Part shown: positions 1-8,797 of the stretch, piece after piece
Position numbering within the stretch: the stretch's first letter is position 1
Layout of the letters: every line of letters starts with the position of its first letter
Origin: Winogradskyella costae
Lineage (GTDB): Bacteria; Bacteroidota; Bacteroidia; Flavobacteriales; Flavobacteriaceae
DNA: 64,000 nucleotides
Reading direction: 5' to 3'
NCBI RefSeq assembly: GCF_013403865.1
Contig: NZ_JABFDK010000001.1
Coordinates: forward strand, 1,054,001 to 1,118,000
Made by a program: the position numbers and the translations under genes
The notes under the pieces: generated by a model
The model's database searches: none
What the model was told of the DNA's origin: nothing
Seen by the model: the letters and a program-made list of their open reading frames with translations, nothing else

Positions 1-1365
1 TTTTGACGTATAAAAAACTTGTTTGCTTTCGTAATCCTCCGGATTAAAATCAATACTTGGCTTTCTGTACAACTCTGAAATTCCGTTTTCTATATCATAT
101 TTATAAATACTTCCAGGAGTGACATAATTTGCGAATGAATAATAAAGCTCCATATCATCTTTCTTTGCTCCGAAACCAGCAACTGTACCAATACCTGGTA
201 ATTCAATTTCTCGTATTAATTTCCCGTCATAATCATACTGCAGTACTTTTGAAACGGCATCAACCATATAATTTGCAAAAAAGTAACCTCCACCAGTTGA
301 TGGACTTAAAACATTTTCTGTTTCGGGAATAAAATCTACCCAATTTTCTGGAGTTGGATTTGAAGCATCAACAGTTACAATTCGTTGATTTGGAGCACCC
401 AAGTTCGTCATAATATAAAGCTTTGAACCTACATTTTCAATGATGTTAGAATCACTATCGGTATGGTCTAAAATAGTTATAAGCTTGCTATTTGGATTTG
501 ACAAATCCTTAATAAACAGTTTATTTCCAGAGGTAGAAATACTTGCCGCAATAATAAGATACTTATCATCTTCTGTGACTCCACCTCCAATATATCTATG
601 TTTTTCTTCAGGAATTCCTCCAAAAATCAATTGATCTTCAGATTGTTTAGTTCCTAGTTTGTGGTAATATACCTTATGCTGATCTGTTTTTGCCGACAAC
701 TCACTTCCTTTTGGCTTATCGTAACTAGAGTAATAAAACCCTTCATCTTTATACCAAGACATGCCGCTAAATTTAATATCGACTAAGGTATCCTCAACAA
801 TCTCATTAGATTCGACATTCATTACAAGAATTTTTCTCCAATCGCTTCCTCCTTCAGAAATCGCATAAGCTAATGTCTTTCCGTTTTTAGAAAAGCTCAT
901 ACCTCCTAATGAAATTGTTCCGTCTTCTTTAAATGTATTAGGATTTAAGAAAACCTTAGCGGTTTTTGGATCTTCGTCTGTTTTATATCTATAAATAACC
1001 GATTGGTTTTGCAAACCATCATTTTTAGAGAAATAGGTATAATCCCCTTCTACAAATGGCGCACCTATTTTTTCGTAATTCCAAAGTTTTGTAAGCCGTT
1101 CTTTTAATTCTTGGCGATAAGGAATCTGCTCTAAATAACCAAAAGTAACTCCGTTTTGGCTCTTAACCCATGCCTCGGTTTCTTCACTTTTGTCATCCTC
1201 TAGCCATCGGTAAGGATCCGCTACAGCTTTATCAAAATAAGTATCGGAAGTATCTGTTTTATTAGTTTCAGGGTAATTTATAGTAGTCGTTTTCACAGTA
1301 TCGCTTTCATTTTTACAAGACCCAAAAATTGCTAGCACTAAAGCGGAAATAAGTATTTTTTTCAT
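1..1365 (-). CDS. Prolyl oligopeptidase family (S9A) serine peptidase, N-terminal part
   Basis: The reading frame is open from an ATG at 1365 to the left window edge, giving 455 residues without a stop. It begins with a lipoprotein-type signal (MKKILISALVLAIFGSC), so the protein is probably exported and lipid-anchored. The mature part contains the S9A N-terminal signature (DPYRWLED, then a conserved region with Trp-Asn-Tyr-Glu-Lys) followed by beta-propeller repeats. The catalytic Ser/Asp/His hydrolase domain must lie outside the window, so activity cannot be judged. The family cuts proline-containing peptides. It lies downstream of asd in the same direction, with a 174-bp gap that contains a perfect inverted repeat. 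Family assignment is firm; exact substrate is unknown. Confidence 0.9.
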   Translation of the reverse strand, partial: MKKILISALVLAIFGSCKNESDTVKTTTINYPETNKTDTSDTYFDKAVADPYRWLEDDKSEETEAWVKSQNGVTFGYLEQIPYRQELKERLTKLWNYEKIGAPFVEGDYTYFSKNDGLQNQSVIYRYKTDEDPKTAKVFLNPNTFKEDGTISLGGMSFSKNGKTLAYAISEGGSDWRKILVMNVESNEIVEDTLVDIKFSGMSWYKDEGFYYSSYDKPKGSELSAKTDQHKVYYHKLGTKQSEDQLIFGGIPEEKHRYIGGGVTEDDKYLIIAASISTSGNKLFIKDLSNPNSKLITILDHTDSDSNIIENVGSKLYIMTNLGAPNQRIVTVDASNPTPENWVDFIPETENVLSPSTGGGYFFANYMVDAVSKVLQYDYDGKLIREIELPGIGTVAGFGAKKDDMELYYSFANYVTPGSIYKYDIENGISELYRKPSIDFNPEDYESKQVFYTSK

Positions 1366-1455
1366 AATTAGATTTTTTTGAAATAAGCATCACCACCTTA
1401 AGTATAGGGTTTAATAATAAACCACTAAAAGTAAATTTGGAATGACAATATATAC

Positions 1456-1495
1456 AGAATTTCAACTAACTACATAAATAATCAGTTGAAATTCT
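1456..1495. repeat. Perfect 12-bp inverted repeat between asd and the S9 peptidase gene
   Basis: AGAATTTCAACT (1456-1467) and AGTTGAAATTCT (1484-1495) are exact reverse complements around a 16-base AT-rich loop. No T-run follows on either strand, so it is not a classical intrinsic terminator. It could be an mRNA 3'-end hairpin of asd or an operator for the peptidase gene. Confidence 0.55.
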
Positions 1496-1539
1496 TGAAT
1501 ATACGCTATTTTAAAATAATCTAAATTGCTTTTATAAAA

Positions 1540-2529
1540 CTACACTAAAGCATTTTTTATAAGATATTCTGCTATTTGAACCGTGTTTGTTGCGGCTCCT
1601 TTTCTTAGATTATCGCTAACAACCCAAAGATTTAAAGTGTTCGGTTGAGACCCATCTCGTCTAATACGACCAACAAAAACATCATCCTTACCATTAGCAT
1701 ACATAGGCATAGGATATACGTTAACATCTAAATTGTCTTGTATTGTAATGCCATCTGTATCGTTAAGCAATTGTCTTACCTCACTAACATCAAAATCGTT
1801 ATGGAACTCAACGTTAATTGCTTCACTATGACCACCAGCTGTTGGAATTCTAACTGCTGTTGCAGTTACCGCAATGGATTTATCATTAAGAATTTTTTGA
1901 GTTTCATTTACCAATTTCATCTCTTCTTTGGTATACCCATTCTCTTCAAAAACGTCGCAATGTGGAATTGCATTCTTATGAATTGGATACGGATATGCCA
2001 TTTCACCTTTTATACCTGCAATTTCATTTTCCATTTGCTCAACAGCCTTAACACCTGTACCAGATACAGACTGATAGGTTGACACCACAATACGTTTAAT
2101 TTTATATTTTTTATGAAGCGGAGCTAATGCCATCACCATCTGAATCGTAGAGCAATTAGGATTAGCAATAATCTTATCTGTTTTTGCTAACTCATTAGCA
2201 TTAATTTCAGGAACGACCAACTTTTTTGTTAAGTCCATTCTCCAAGCTGAAGAGTTATCGATAACCGTTGTACCAACCTCAGCAAATTTTGGCGCCCATT
2301 CTAAAGACGTGCTACCACCCGCAGAAAACAAAGCAATATCCGGACGTTTTTCGATAGCAGTAGGAATACTAATCACCTCAATATCCTTACCCTTAAATTT
2401 TAATTTATTGCCCACAGAACGCTCTGAAGCTACTAATAATAATTCGTCTAAAGGAAAATTACGCTCCTCTAATACTTTAAGCATTACATTACCAACCATG
2501 CCTGTTGCACCTACAATTGCTACTTTCAT
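1540..2529 (-). CDS. asd: Aspartate-semialdehyde dehydrogenase
   Basis: The enzyme reduces aspartyl-4-phosphate to aspartate semialdehyde with NADPH, in the cytosolic pathway to lysine/diaminopimelate, threonine and methionine. The N-terminal dinucleotide-binding loop GATGMVG sits at residues 7-13. The active-site Cys lies in NPNCSTIQ (about residue 128) and a conserved His in TAGGHSEA. Length is 329 residues, normal for the family. I chose the ATG at 2529 (MKVAIVGATG) instead of an upstream in-frame ATG at 2553, because the Rossmann strand normally starts at residue 2. It runs in the same direction as mscL, but a strong terminator separates them, so it is probably its own transcription unit. 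Confidence 0.97.
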   Translation of the reverse strand: MKVAIVGATGMVGNVMLKVLEERNFPLDELLLVASERSVGNKLKFKGKDIEVISIPTAIEKRPDIALFSAGGSTSLEWAPKFAEVGTTVIDNSSAWRMDLTKKLVVPEINANELAKTDKIIANPNCSTIQMVMALAPLHKKYKIKRIVVSTYQSVSGTGVKAVEQMENEIAGIKGEMAYPYPIHKNAIPHCDVFEENGYTKEEMKLVNETQKILNDKSIAVTATAVRIPTAGGHSEAINVEFHNDFDVSEVRQLLNDTDGITIQDNLDVNVYPMPMYANGKDDVFVGRIRRDGSQPNTLNLWVVSDNLRKGAATNTVQIAEYLIKNALV

Positions 2530-2640
2530 AAAACATATTTTTAGAACTTTCAAAATTATAATATTTCTTTAAGTATATGGTTCTATTTAGTCTTAAAAAT
2601 GTAATAAAAATAAAGCGTTTTAATTATTGATTTTGCAATT

Positions 2641-2675
2641 AAAAAAAGAAACCCAGACTATTACAGTCTGGGTTT
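2641..2675 (-). terminator. Intrinsic terminator of mscL
   Basis: AACCCAGACT (2650-2659) pairs perfectly with AGTCTGGGTT (2665-2674) around the loop ATTAC. The A-tract at 2641-2647 becomes a U-tract on the minus strand, directly after the mscL stop. Confidence 0.88.
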
Positions 2676-2714
2676 TGTTAAAAATAGTAGTGTAGCGATG
2701 AGGCTATACGTCAT

Positions 2715-3116
2715 TTACTTTTTTAATGAATCTCTGATTTCAATTAATAAATCAACTTCAGATGGTCCTGCAGGCGCAGCTGGCGCAGGCTCTTCTTTCT
2801 TCTTCATTTTATTAACTCCCTTTACAACAAGGAACATTACAAATGCCACAATGATAAAGTCAATTACATTCGTTAAAAATGTACCGTATTCTAAGAAAAC
2901 ATCTCCAACCACTTCTCCAGCGTCATTTAACGTTCCTTCTTTTAACTGGTATCTCAATGCTTTAAAATCTGAGTCGAAAATCATACCAATTAACGGAGAT
3001 ACTATACCTCCTGTAAATGCAGTAACAACTTCTTTAAAAGCGGCACCCATTACAAAACCAACAGCAATGTCTATAAGGTTACCCTTCATTGCAAATTCTT
3101 TAAATTCTTTTAACAT
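2715..3116 (-). CDS. mscL: Large-conductance mechanosensitive channel MscL
   Basis: A 133-residue inner-membrane channel that opens under membrane tension to release solutes during hypo-osmotic shock. The start MLKEFKEFAMKGNLIDIAVG is typical of MscL: a short amphipathic N-terminal helix, then TM1 with the GFVMGAAF motif. A periplasmic loop follows, TM2 is around residues 80-105 (FIIVAFVMFLVVKGVN), and a charged C-terminal helix ends in DLLIEIRDSL. An Ala/Pro-rich linker (EEPAPAAPAGP) precedes that last helix, as in many homologs. It is monocistronic, with an upstream gap to alr and its own terminator. Conserved features leave little doubt. Confidence 0.97.
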   Translation of the reverse strand: MLKEFKEFAMKGNLIDIAVGFVMGAAFKEVVTAFTGGIVSPLIGMIFDSDFKALRYQLKEGTLNDAGEVVGDVFLEYGTFLTNVIDFIIVAFVMFLVVKGVNKMKKKEEPAPAAPAGPSEVDLLIEIRDSLKK

Positions 3117-3197
3117 AATCTAGTATTTTAATTTTTAGTTAGGTTACTAATAAGACACCAAGTTACTAAAAAAGTCACAAGATGTTAAAAAATATTT

Positions 3198-4316
3198 TTA
3201 AGGTAGAAATACACGCTTTATCCGCTGAGATAATGCGGTCAATATTTCATAAGAAATTGTACCTGCAGACTCCGCAATTTCATTGGCTTTATGAGTTTTA
3301 TTAAAGATAATAACCTCATCACCTTCCTTACAGTTAATATCTGTTACATCGACCATAATCATATCCATACAAACATTACCAATGATGTAAGCTTTCTCTT
3401 CATTAATAAAAACGAAGCCTTTTTTATTACCATAGATACGACTTAGACCATCTGCATGACCAATGGGTATTGTGGCAACCCTTTCAGTACGATTAGACGT
3501 ATGCGCTCTGTTGTAACCGACAGACCTCCCTTTTTCTATCTCATGCATTTGAGACACAACAGATTTTAAACTTACTATAGGTTTAAAATTCTTATCTTCT
3601 AATTCTGAATTTCCAAATCCATATAAACCAATCCCACTTCGCACCATATTAAAATGAGCTTCGGGATAATTAATAATACCTGAAGTATTACAAAGATGCA
3701 ACCAAGGTTCTATTCCGGATTTTAATTTAAAGTTTGAAGCTATAGCTTTAAAAGTTTCAATCTGTTGTTTAGTAAAATCCTTTTCATTTAGGTCTTCACT
3801 TGCTGCCAAATGAGAAAACATGGTTTTTACAGATACTGCTTTGGTAGACTCTAGCATGGCCACTATAGCATTTACATCGTTTGGATCAAAGCCTAAACGA
3901 TTTAAACCTGTATTAAACTTAAGATGTATGGGGTAATTTTTTTGACCTTTTTCCTCTGCTACGGTTATAAAGTCATTTAAAAGTTTAGCACTGTAAATAT
4001 TAGGTTCTAGACATCGGTCTATTAACGTTTCAGCATTTATAGCTTGCGGATGCAAAACTAATATTGGGGTTTTAACGCCAGCATCCCTTAACGCTATACC
4101 TTCTTGCGTATAAGCCACAGCAAAATAATCGACGCTTAATGTCTCGAGATGTTTAGCTATTTCTACGGAATCGCTACCATAAGCAAAGGCTTTAACTACG
4201 GCTAAAAATTTTGTTTCTGGTTGAAGTCTCGATTTTAAATAATTGAAATTATGTGTCAGCGCTCCTAAATCAATCTCAAGAATAGTTTCTAGAGCCCTAG
4301 ACATTTTGGTTGTCAT
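3198..4316 (-). CDS. alr: Alanine racemase
   Basis: This PLP enzyme interconverts L- and D-alanine for peptidoglycan synthesis. The PLP-binding lysine is Lys42 in VVKAFAYG, and the second catalytic tyrosine is in VGYNRAHT. The C-terminal beta domain contains [11 protein letters not shown] and [11 protein letters not shown]. Length 372 is normal for a stand-alone Alr; many Bacteroidota carry a MurF-Alr fusion, and this copy is not fused. The start overlaps the end of tdk by 20 bases, so the two genes are probably translationally coupled; an in-frame ATG four codons later is an alternative start. The substitution of Phe for the common Asn in the VVKANAYG box is a small deviation. Confidence 0.95.
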   Translation of the reverse strand: MTTKMSRALETILEIDLGALTHNFNYLKSRLQPETKFLAVVKAFAYGSDSVEIAKHLETLSVDYFAVAYTQEGIALRDAGVKTPILVLHPQAINAETLIDRCLEPNIYSAKLLNDFITVAEEKGQKNYPIHLKFNTGLNRLGFDPNDVNAIVAMLESTKAVSVKTMFSHLAASEDLNEKDFTKQQIETFKAIASNFKLKSGIEPWLHLCNTSGIINYPEAHFNMVRSGIGLYGFGNSELEDKNFKPIVSLKSVVSQMHEIEKGRSVGYNRAHTSNRTERVATIPIGHADGLSRIYGNKKGFVFINEEKAYIIGNVCMDMIMVDVTDINCKEGDEVIIFNKTHKANEIAESAGTISYEILTALSQRIKRVFLP

Positions 4317-4944
4317 TTTTAGAGTCTATTTCCTCGGCATCATTAACTTTCATTTGCCTTACTTTATCGCGTTGCATACTTTTATAATAAGCAGCTCTAC
4401 TTAGAGGTTCGTATTCATTCACTTCTCCAAGTAAAACTAAATCATCACTCAATGCTTTTCTGTAACTGTATTGTGCTAAATTCCCAGTTTTTGTACAAAC
4501 AGCATGTACTTTAGTAACGTATTCTGCCGTTGCCATAAGATTAGGCATTGGTCCAAAAGGATTACCTTTAAAATCCATATCTAAACCCGCAACAATAACA
4601 CGAACTCCTTTATTCGCTAGATCATTACAAATACGAACAATTTCATCATCGAAAAATTGCGCTTCATCAATACCAACCACATCGCAACCATCCGCTAAAA
4701 TTGGAATATTAGCAGCAGCAGGTACCGGAGTAGAACGGATTTCATTGGCATCGTGAGAAACAACCATCTCTTCGTCGTAGCGCACATCCACAGCTGGTTT
4801 AAAAATTTCCACCCGTTGTTTTGCAAATTGGGCACGTTTTAATCTCCGAATTAATTCTTCCGTTTTACCGGAAAACATAGATCCGCAGATGACTTCAATC
4901 CACCCAAATTGTTCTTTCTGATTTACTGTATTTTCGAGAAACAT
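4297..4944 (-). CDS. tdk: Thymidine kinase
   Basis: The enzyme phosphorylates thymidine to dTMP in the pyrimidine salvage pathway (type II TK family). The P-loop GSMFSGKT is at residues 21-28 and the DEAQFFDD box, with the catalytic Glu, is near residue 95. The C-terminal lasso region ([23 protein letters not shown]) is present. The family's usual zinc-binding Cys residues are reduced: a single Cys appears in AVCTKTG. It is 215 residues long and is the first gene of a tdk-alr pair. A 24-bp near-palindrome lies just upstream in the divergent promoter region shared with the 5135 gene. Confidence 0.95.
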   Translation of the reverse strand: MFLENTVNQKEQFGWIEVICGSMFSGKTEELIRRLKRAQFAKQRVEIFKPAVDVRYDEEMVVSHDANEIRSTPVPAAANIPILADGCDVVGIDEAQFFDDEIVRICNDLANKGVRVIVAGLDMDFKGNPFGPMPNLMATAEYVTKVHAVCTKTGNLAQYSYRKALSDDLVLLGEVNEYEPLSRAAYYKSMQRDKVRQMKVNDAEEIDSKNDNQNV

Positions 4945-4961
4945 TTTGTAATTTTAGCACT

Positions 4962-4985
4962 AAATCAAAGATCGATCTTCGATTT
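4962..4985. promoter_or_regulatory. 24-bp near-perfect palindrome in divergent promoter region
   Basis: AAATCAAAGATC is followed at once by GATCTTCGATTT, with one mismatched pair and no loop. It lies 18 bases upstream of the tdk start, between the divergent tdk-alr and 5135-6279 units. The symmetry fits a dimeric repressor site; no regulator is known from this window. Confidence 0.4.
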
Positions 4986-5134
4986 TATAAAGGTGAGACA
5001 AATTTATTAAAAAATAGAAAGCAAAACTTACGAAAACATAATAAAGAGATTATATTCCTCTTTTATTTAGTATAAGAATTGTTTTTCAAAACCGAAAAAA
5101 ACGCTAAAGTGCTTCATTATAAAAATTTAGAACT

Positions 5135-5923
5135 ATGAAAAAGAAATTAGAGTCAGAATTAGTTAGTATTGCCCATAGGATTCTAAAATTAACAGGCAGA
5201 GAAGATATCAATAAACTTCATGAAGAAGTTGCTGTGCTTTATGAAAAATTAACTGTTTTAAAATTTGCAAAGGATAATTTTGAAGACAGAATTCCAACGA
5301 TTGGTCATGACTCTTCATTTTTCGATATGCTAGATGCGGCATTTAATAATAAATATAGTGACAATATAGAGGTCGAAGACAAAACCTATGTGCATTTGGA
5401 TGAAACTGAAGATGATGGTATAATGGAACCTGTGATGACTAAGATTAAAAACTTGGTATCGCATATGCCTGATGAAGACATTGAAGAAAAACCTATACCA
5501 GAGGAAACTCCTACACCAGAAAAAGTCTTACCAAAAGCATCTAAAGAAGAACAATCTTTTATTGAATTTGAAACTATCACTTCTGGTTTTGATAAAATAC
5601 CAGAATTCGAACCTATTGAAGAAGCACAAAAACGTGAGGTTGAAAAAACAGCGGTAGAAATTACAAACAAATCATTAAATGATAGATTAAAAGGTCAAAA
5701 CCTAAAAATAGGATTAAATGATAAATTAGCTTTTATTAAACATTTATTTGAAGGAGAAAGTGAAGATTATGACCGTGTAATTTCTCAAATTAATACCACA
5801 GCAACTTTACCAGAAGCTAAATCTTTAATTTTAGAAATGGTAAAACCAGATTATAACAACTGGGAAGGTAAAGAAGAATACGAAGAACGCTTTCTTCAAT
5901 TGATAGAAGGAAAATTTAATTAA
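5135..5923 (+). CDS. Conserved hypothetical protein with acidic middle region
   Basis: I do not recognise a named domain. The 262-residue protein has a helical N-terminal part (to about residue 55), a very acidic Glu/Pro/Thr-rich middle (about 80-170) likely to be disordered, and a C-terminal helical region containing LNDKLAFIKHLFEGESEDYDRV and ending in EERFLQLIEGKFN. No signal peptide or membrane segment is visible, so it is probably cytosolic. Its stop overlaps the next start as TAATG, so it is co-translated with the DoxX-like membrane protein. Proteins of this layout are common as unnamed Flavobacteria genes; function unknown. Confidence 0.8.
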   Translation: MKKKLESELVSIAHRILKLTGREDINKLHEEVAVLYEKLTVLKFAKDNFEDRIPTIGHDSSFFDMLDAAFNNKYSDNIEVEDKTYVHLDETEDDGIMEPVMTKIKNLVSHMPDEDIEEKPIPEETPTPEKVLPKASKEEQSFIEFETITSGFDKIPEFEPIEEAQKREVEKTAVEITNKSLNDRLKGQNLKIGLNDKLAFIKHLFEGESEDYDRVISQINTTATLPEAKSLILEMVKPDYNNWEGKEEYEERFLQLIEGKFN

Positions 5924-6279
5924 TGAGAGTCAAACAAATTATTTATTGGTTTTGTACCATTGTATTATGCCTAATTTTTCTGTATTCAGCACAGATGTAT
6001 CTGTTAAATACAGAAATGACAAAGGGTTATTTTGAAAGCCTCAACTATCCTAGTTATTTTGTTATACCACTCGCTATTTTAAAACTTCTTGGTATTGCAA
6101 TGGTTTTATGGAGAAAAAGTAAATGGTTAACAGAATGGGCTTATGCAGGTTTCTTTTTCGATTTAGTTTTAGCAACAGCAGCACATCATTATGCTGGCCA
6201 TGGTATTTTTGGCTTTTCGTTTTACGGATTAATAGTCCTTTTTCCGTCTTACTTTTTAGGTAAATATTTAAGAGACTAA
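5923..6279 (+). CDS. DoxX-family small membrane protein
   Basis: A 118-residue protein with four predicted membrane segments: VKQIIYWFCTIVLCLIFLYS, then YFVIPLAILKLLGIAMVLW, then WAYAGFFFDLVLATAAHHYA and a last FSFYGLIVLFPSYFLGKYL. The pattern, with the YPSYFVIPLAILKLLG stretch, matches DoxX-like proteins. Family members occur in redox or respiratory contexts, but most have no proven role. Its ATG overlaps the stop of the 5135 gene by one base, so the two are an operon. Confidence 0.85.
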   Translation: MRVKQIIYWFCTIVLCLIFLYSAQMYLLNTEMTKGYFESLNYPSYFVIPLAILKLLGIAMVLWRKSKWLTEWAYAGFFFDLVLATAAHHYAGHGIFGFSFYGLIVLFPSYFLGKYLRD

Positions 6280-6319
6280 ATTATAACTTAAAATATTCTC
6301 GATGTCTCGGGAAATAAAT

Positions 6320-6994
6320 ATGGGTAAACTATACTTAGTACCAACACCAATTGGAAATTTAAAAGATATCACTTTTAGAGCTATCGACGTTTTAAAAGAA
6401 GTCGATTTAATATTGGCTGAAGACACCAGAACTTCAGGTAAACTTTTAAAGCATTTTGAAATTACCACACACATGCAAAGCCACCATATGCACAATGAGC
6501 ATAAAACGGTGAATCATTTAATTGAAAAACTAAAAGCCGGTTTAACCATTGCAGTCATTAGTGATGCTGGTACACCAGCCATTTCAGATCCTGGATTTTT
6601 ATTGGTAAGAGCTTCTGTAGAACATGGGATTGAAGTGGATTGTTTACCCGGAGCAACCGCATTTGTACCTGCTTTGGTAAATAGTGGGTTACCAAATGAT
6701 AAGTTTGTATTTGAAGGCTTTCTTCCTGTTAAAAAAGGAAGACAAACAAGACTTTTACTTTTAGCCGAAGAAACGAGAACTATCATTTTTTACGAAAGTC
6801 CTCATAAGCTCATAAAAACGCTCGGCCATTTTTGCGAATATTTTGGTGAAGATCGCTTGGTTTCTGTTTCTAGAGAAATAACAAAGTTGTACGAAGAAAC
6901 GATTAGAGGAACCGCAAAAGAAGTTTTAGATCATTACACCAACAAACCACCTAAAGGCGAAATTGTAATTGTCGTAGACGGAAAACACAAATAG
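6320..6994 (+). CDS. rsmI: 16S rRNA 2'-O-ribose C1402 methyltransferase RsmI
   Basis: A SAM-dependent tetrapyrrole-methylase-fold enzyme that methylates the ribose of C1402 in 16S rRNA. The start MGKLYLVPTPIGNLKDIT is the family signature, followed by LAEDTRTSGKLL, SDAGTPAISDPGFLLV and LPGATAFVPALVNSGLP. The last part (YESPHKLIKTL, SREITKLYEE) is also typical. I used the ATG at 6320 because an upstream ATG at 6302 adds six residues not expected in the family. Length 224 is normal. The HopJ-like gene follows after three bases. Confidence 0.96.
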   Translation: MGKLYLVPTPIGNLKDITFRAIDVLKEVDLILAEDTRTSGKLLKHFEITTHMQSHHMHNEHKTVNHLIEKLKAGLTIAVISDAGTPAISDPGFLLVRASVEHGIEVDCLPGATAFVPALVNSGLPNDKFVFEGFLPVKKGRQTRLLLLAEETRTIIFYESPHKLIKTLGHFCEYFGEDRLVSVSREITKLYEETIRGTAKEVLDHYTNKPPKGEIVIVVDGKHK

Positions 6995-6997
6995 AAT

Positions 6998-7342
6998 ATG
7001 ATTTTAGAAGATTTTTTAGCCAAATTAAAATCTAATCCTAAACAGATTGATTTTTCTGAAACCACGGCTGTAATAGAAACCTATTACCAATTTACACCAA
7101 CGGCATTCACAAATGGAACTTTAGAAAATTCTGAAGACCAAAACTCAGGCTCTTGTAAACTATTTGCCTTTGCTGTTGATCAAAAATTAACAGCAGAAGA
7201 AACCTTAGCTTGTTTTGGGACCTACTATTTTGAAGATGTCCTTATAAACCCAAAAGGAACAGGACATCAAAACATCCGAAATTTTATAGCAACAGGATTT
7301 GAAGGCTTAGACTTTAAAGCCTTTCCTTTAAAAAAGAAATAA
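6998..7342 (+). CDS. HopJ-type III effector-family protein
   Basis: A 114-residue protein of the HopJ family, recognisable by YYQFTPTAFTNG, the central NQDSGSCKLFAFA-like stretch (here EDQNSGSCKLFAFA) and the end GWEGL-like region (ATGFEGLDFKAFPL). The name comes from a Pseudomonas syringae effector, but the family is widespread in free-living marine bacteria without a type III system, so an effector role is unlikely here. Function unknown. It starts three bases after rsmI and is probably in the same transcript. Confidence 0.88.
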   Translation: MILEDFLAKLKSNPKQIDFSETTAVIETYYQFTPTAFTNGTLENSEDQNSGSCKLFAFAVDQKLTAEETLACFGTYYFEDVLINPKGTGHQNIRNFIATGFEGLDFKAFPLKKK

Positions 7343-7432
7343 CAGCACTTTTCGTAATTGGGTTAACCTTTACACCTACAGCATCAGTCGTTATCGTTTA
7401 CTTTCCTTAATTTTCTATTTCAAACTAAAATT

Positions 7433-8794
7433 ATGAAGACTAAACATTATAACGTATTTGTTATTGGTAGTGGTATTGCAGGCCAAACAGCAGCAAAAGC
7501 TTGCGTTGCATCAGGATTAACAGTTGCTATTTCAGATAAAAGAGAATTTGGAGGCACCTGCTCTACACGAGGTTGTGATCCTAAAAAAATAGTGATTCAA
7601 TTTGCAGACTTAGCACAACACTCTAACCAACTTAAAGGTTTCGGAATTAAAAAATCACCTAAAATTAATTGGAAAGCCGTTCAGAAATTTAAAACGTCTT
7701 TTACCAAACCCGTTCCGTCATCTACAGAAAGTGATTTAAAAGATTTAGGTATTGATTTGTATCATCAATCTCCAAAATTCATCAGTAAAAATGAAATTAC
7801 AGTTGAAGGTAAAACCATCTCTGCAGACAAATTTGTAATTGCTACAGGTTATGTCGCACGACCATTAGAGTTTGAGGGTTCAGACCTATTAAAAACTAGT
7901 GATGACATTCTTAATTTGAAAAAAATCCCGAAATCAGCCATATTTATTGGTTCGGGTTATGTTGGAATGGAATTTTGCTACATGCTTTCAACATTAGGTT
8001 GCGACGTCACTATGATTGAAGTTAGTGATACTGCGCTTACACAATTCGATTCATTTTTAGTTGAAAAACTCATCAAGGTTTTAGAGAACAATGGTGTAAA
8101 ATTTATGTTTAACACGAAGCCCACGGCGGTTAAAAAATTGAAGAAGAACTTAAAGCTGACGTATGAAAAAGACGGTAAATCAAAAACGATAAAAGCCAGA
8201 AAAATATTTAATACCGCAGGTCGCGTGCCAGCAGTAGAAAAATTAAATTTAGAAAATGCGGGGATAAAAGCTGATGCATCTGGAGTTTTGGTCAACGATT
8301 TTATGCAAAGTACAAGTCATGAAGAAGTGTACGCCTGTGGAGACGTCTCCAGTAAATCGCTACCTTTAACACCGCTTTCTGGTTTGCAAGGTTATATTGC
8401 AGGCCATAATATCATAAATGGCAATTCTAAAGAATTCGAAAACCCTTTAGTACCTTCCATTGTTTTTACGAAACCACAATTAGCAAGTGTTGGCTACTCC
8501 GAAGAGGAAGCCAAAAGCCGATATAAAAACGTCATAGTTTATAAAGGAGATACTTCTGACTGGTTTAATGCAAAAAAGGAACATGCAGAAGCTTATGCCT
8601 ATAAAATTCTGGTTAACGAGCGCACTCAAAAAATAGTAGGAGCCCATTTATTGAGTACGCACGCCAATGAAACGATTAATACTTTAGCCATGGCAATAAA
8701 CGCAGGTATGACTATACGTGAATTTAAAAAACAAATATTTACGTACCCTTCTTATACCAACGATTTAAAAAGCATGTTGAAGGATGATGATTAA
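7433..8794 (+). CDS. FAD-dependent pyridine nucleotide-disulfide oxidoreductase
   Basis: Class I flavin disulfide reductase of 453 residues. It has an N-terminal FAD-binding loop (GSGIAGQTAA), the redox-active disulfide CSTRGCDPKK near residues 43-48, a second Rossmann motif GSGYVGMEF for NAD(P)H and the FAD-contacting YACGDV. The C-terminal dimerisation domain has THANETINTLAMAI and ends with TYPSYTNDL. The His-Glu pair of glutathione reductase and lipoamide dehydrogenase is not obvious, so it is better called a glutathione/mercuric-reductase-like enzyme of unknown substrate. It sits four bases upstream of the UDG-family gene and is likely co-transcribed with it. Confidence 0.9.
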   Translation: MKTKHYNVFVIGSGIAGQTAAKACVASGLTVAISDKREFGGTCSTRGCDPKKIVIQFADLAQHSNQLKGFGIKKSPKINWKAVQKFKTSFTKPVPSSTESDLKDLGIDLYHQSPKFISKNEITVEGKTISADKFVIATGYVARPLEFEGSDLLKTSDDILNLKKIPKSAIFIGSGYVGMEFCYMLSTLGCDVTMIEVSDTALTQFDSFLVEKLIKVLENNGVKFMFNTKPTAVKKLKKNLKLTYEKDGKSKTIKARKIFNTAGRVPAVEKLNLENAGIKADASGVLVNDFMQSTSHEEVYACGDVSSKSLPLTPLSGLQGYIAGHNIINGNSKEFENPLVPSIVFTKPQLASVGYSEEEAKSRYKNVIVYKGDTSDWFNAKKEHAEAYAYKILVNERTQKIVGAHLLSTHANETINTLAMAINAGMTIREFKKQIFTYPSYTNDLKSMLKDDD

Positions 8795-8797
8795 AAC

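Noticed and set aside
129..634. Plus-strand ORFs of 67 and 64 codons near the left edge
   Set aside because: They lie opposite the S9 peptidase frame, have no family resemblance, and are explained as shadows of that minus-strand gene.
6998..7342. Type III secretion effector (HopJ)
   Set aside because: The family name fits, but there is no type III secretion gene in the window and the family is widespread in non-pathogens.
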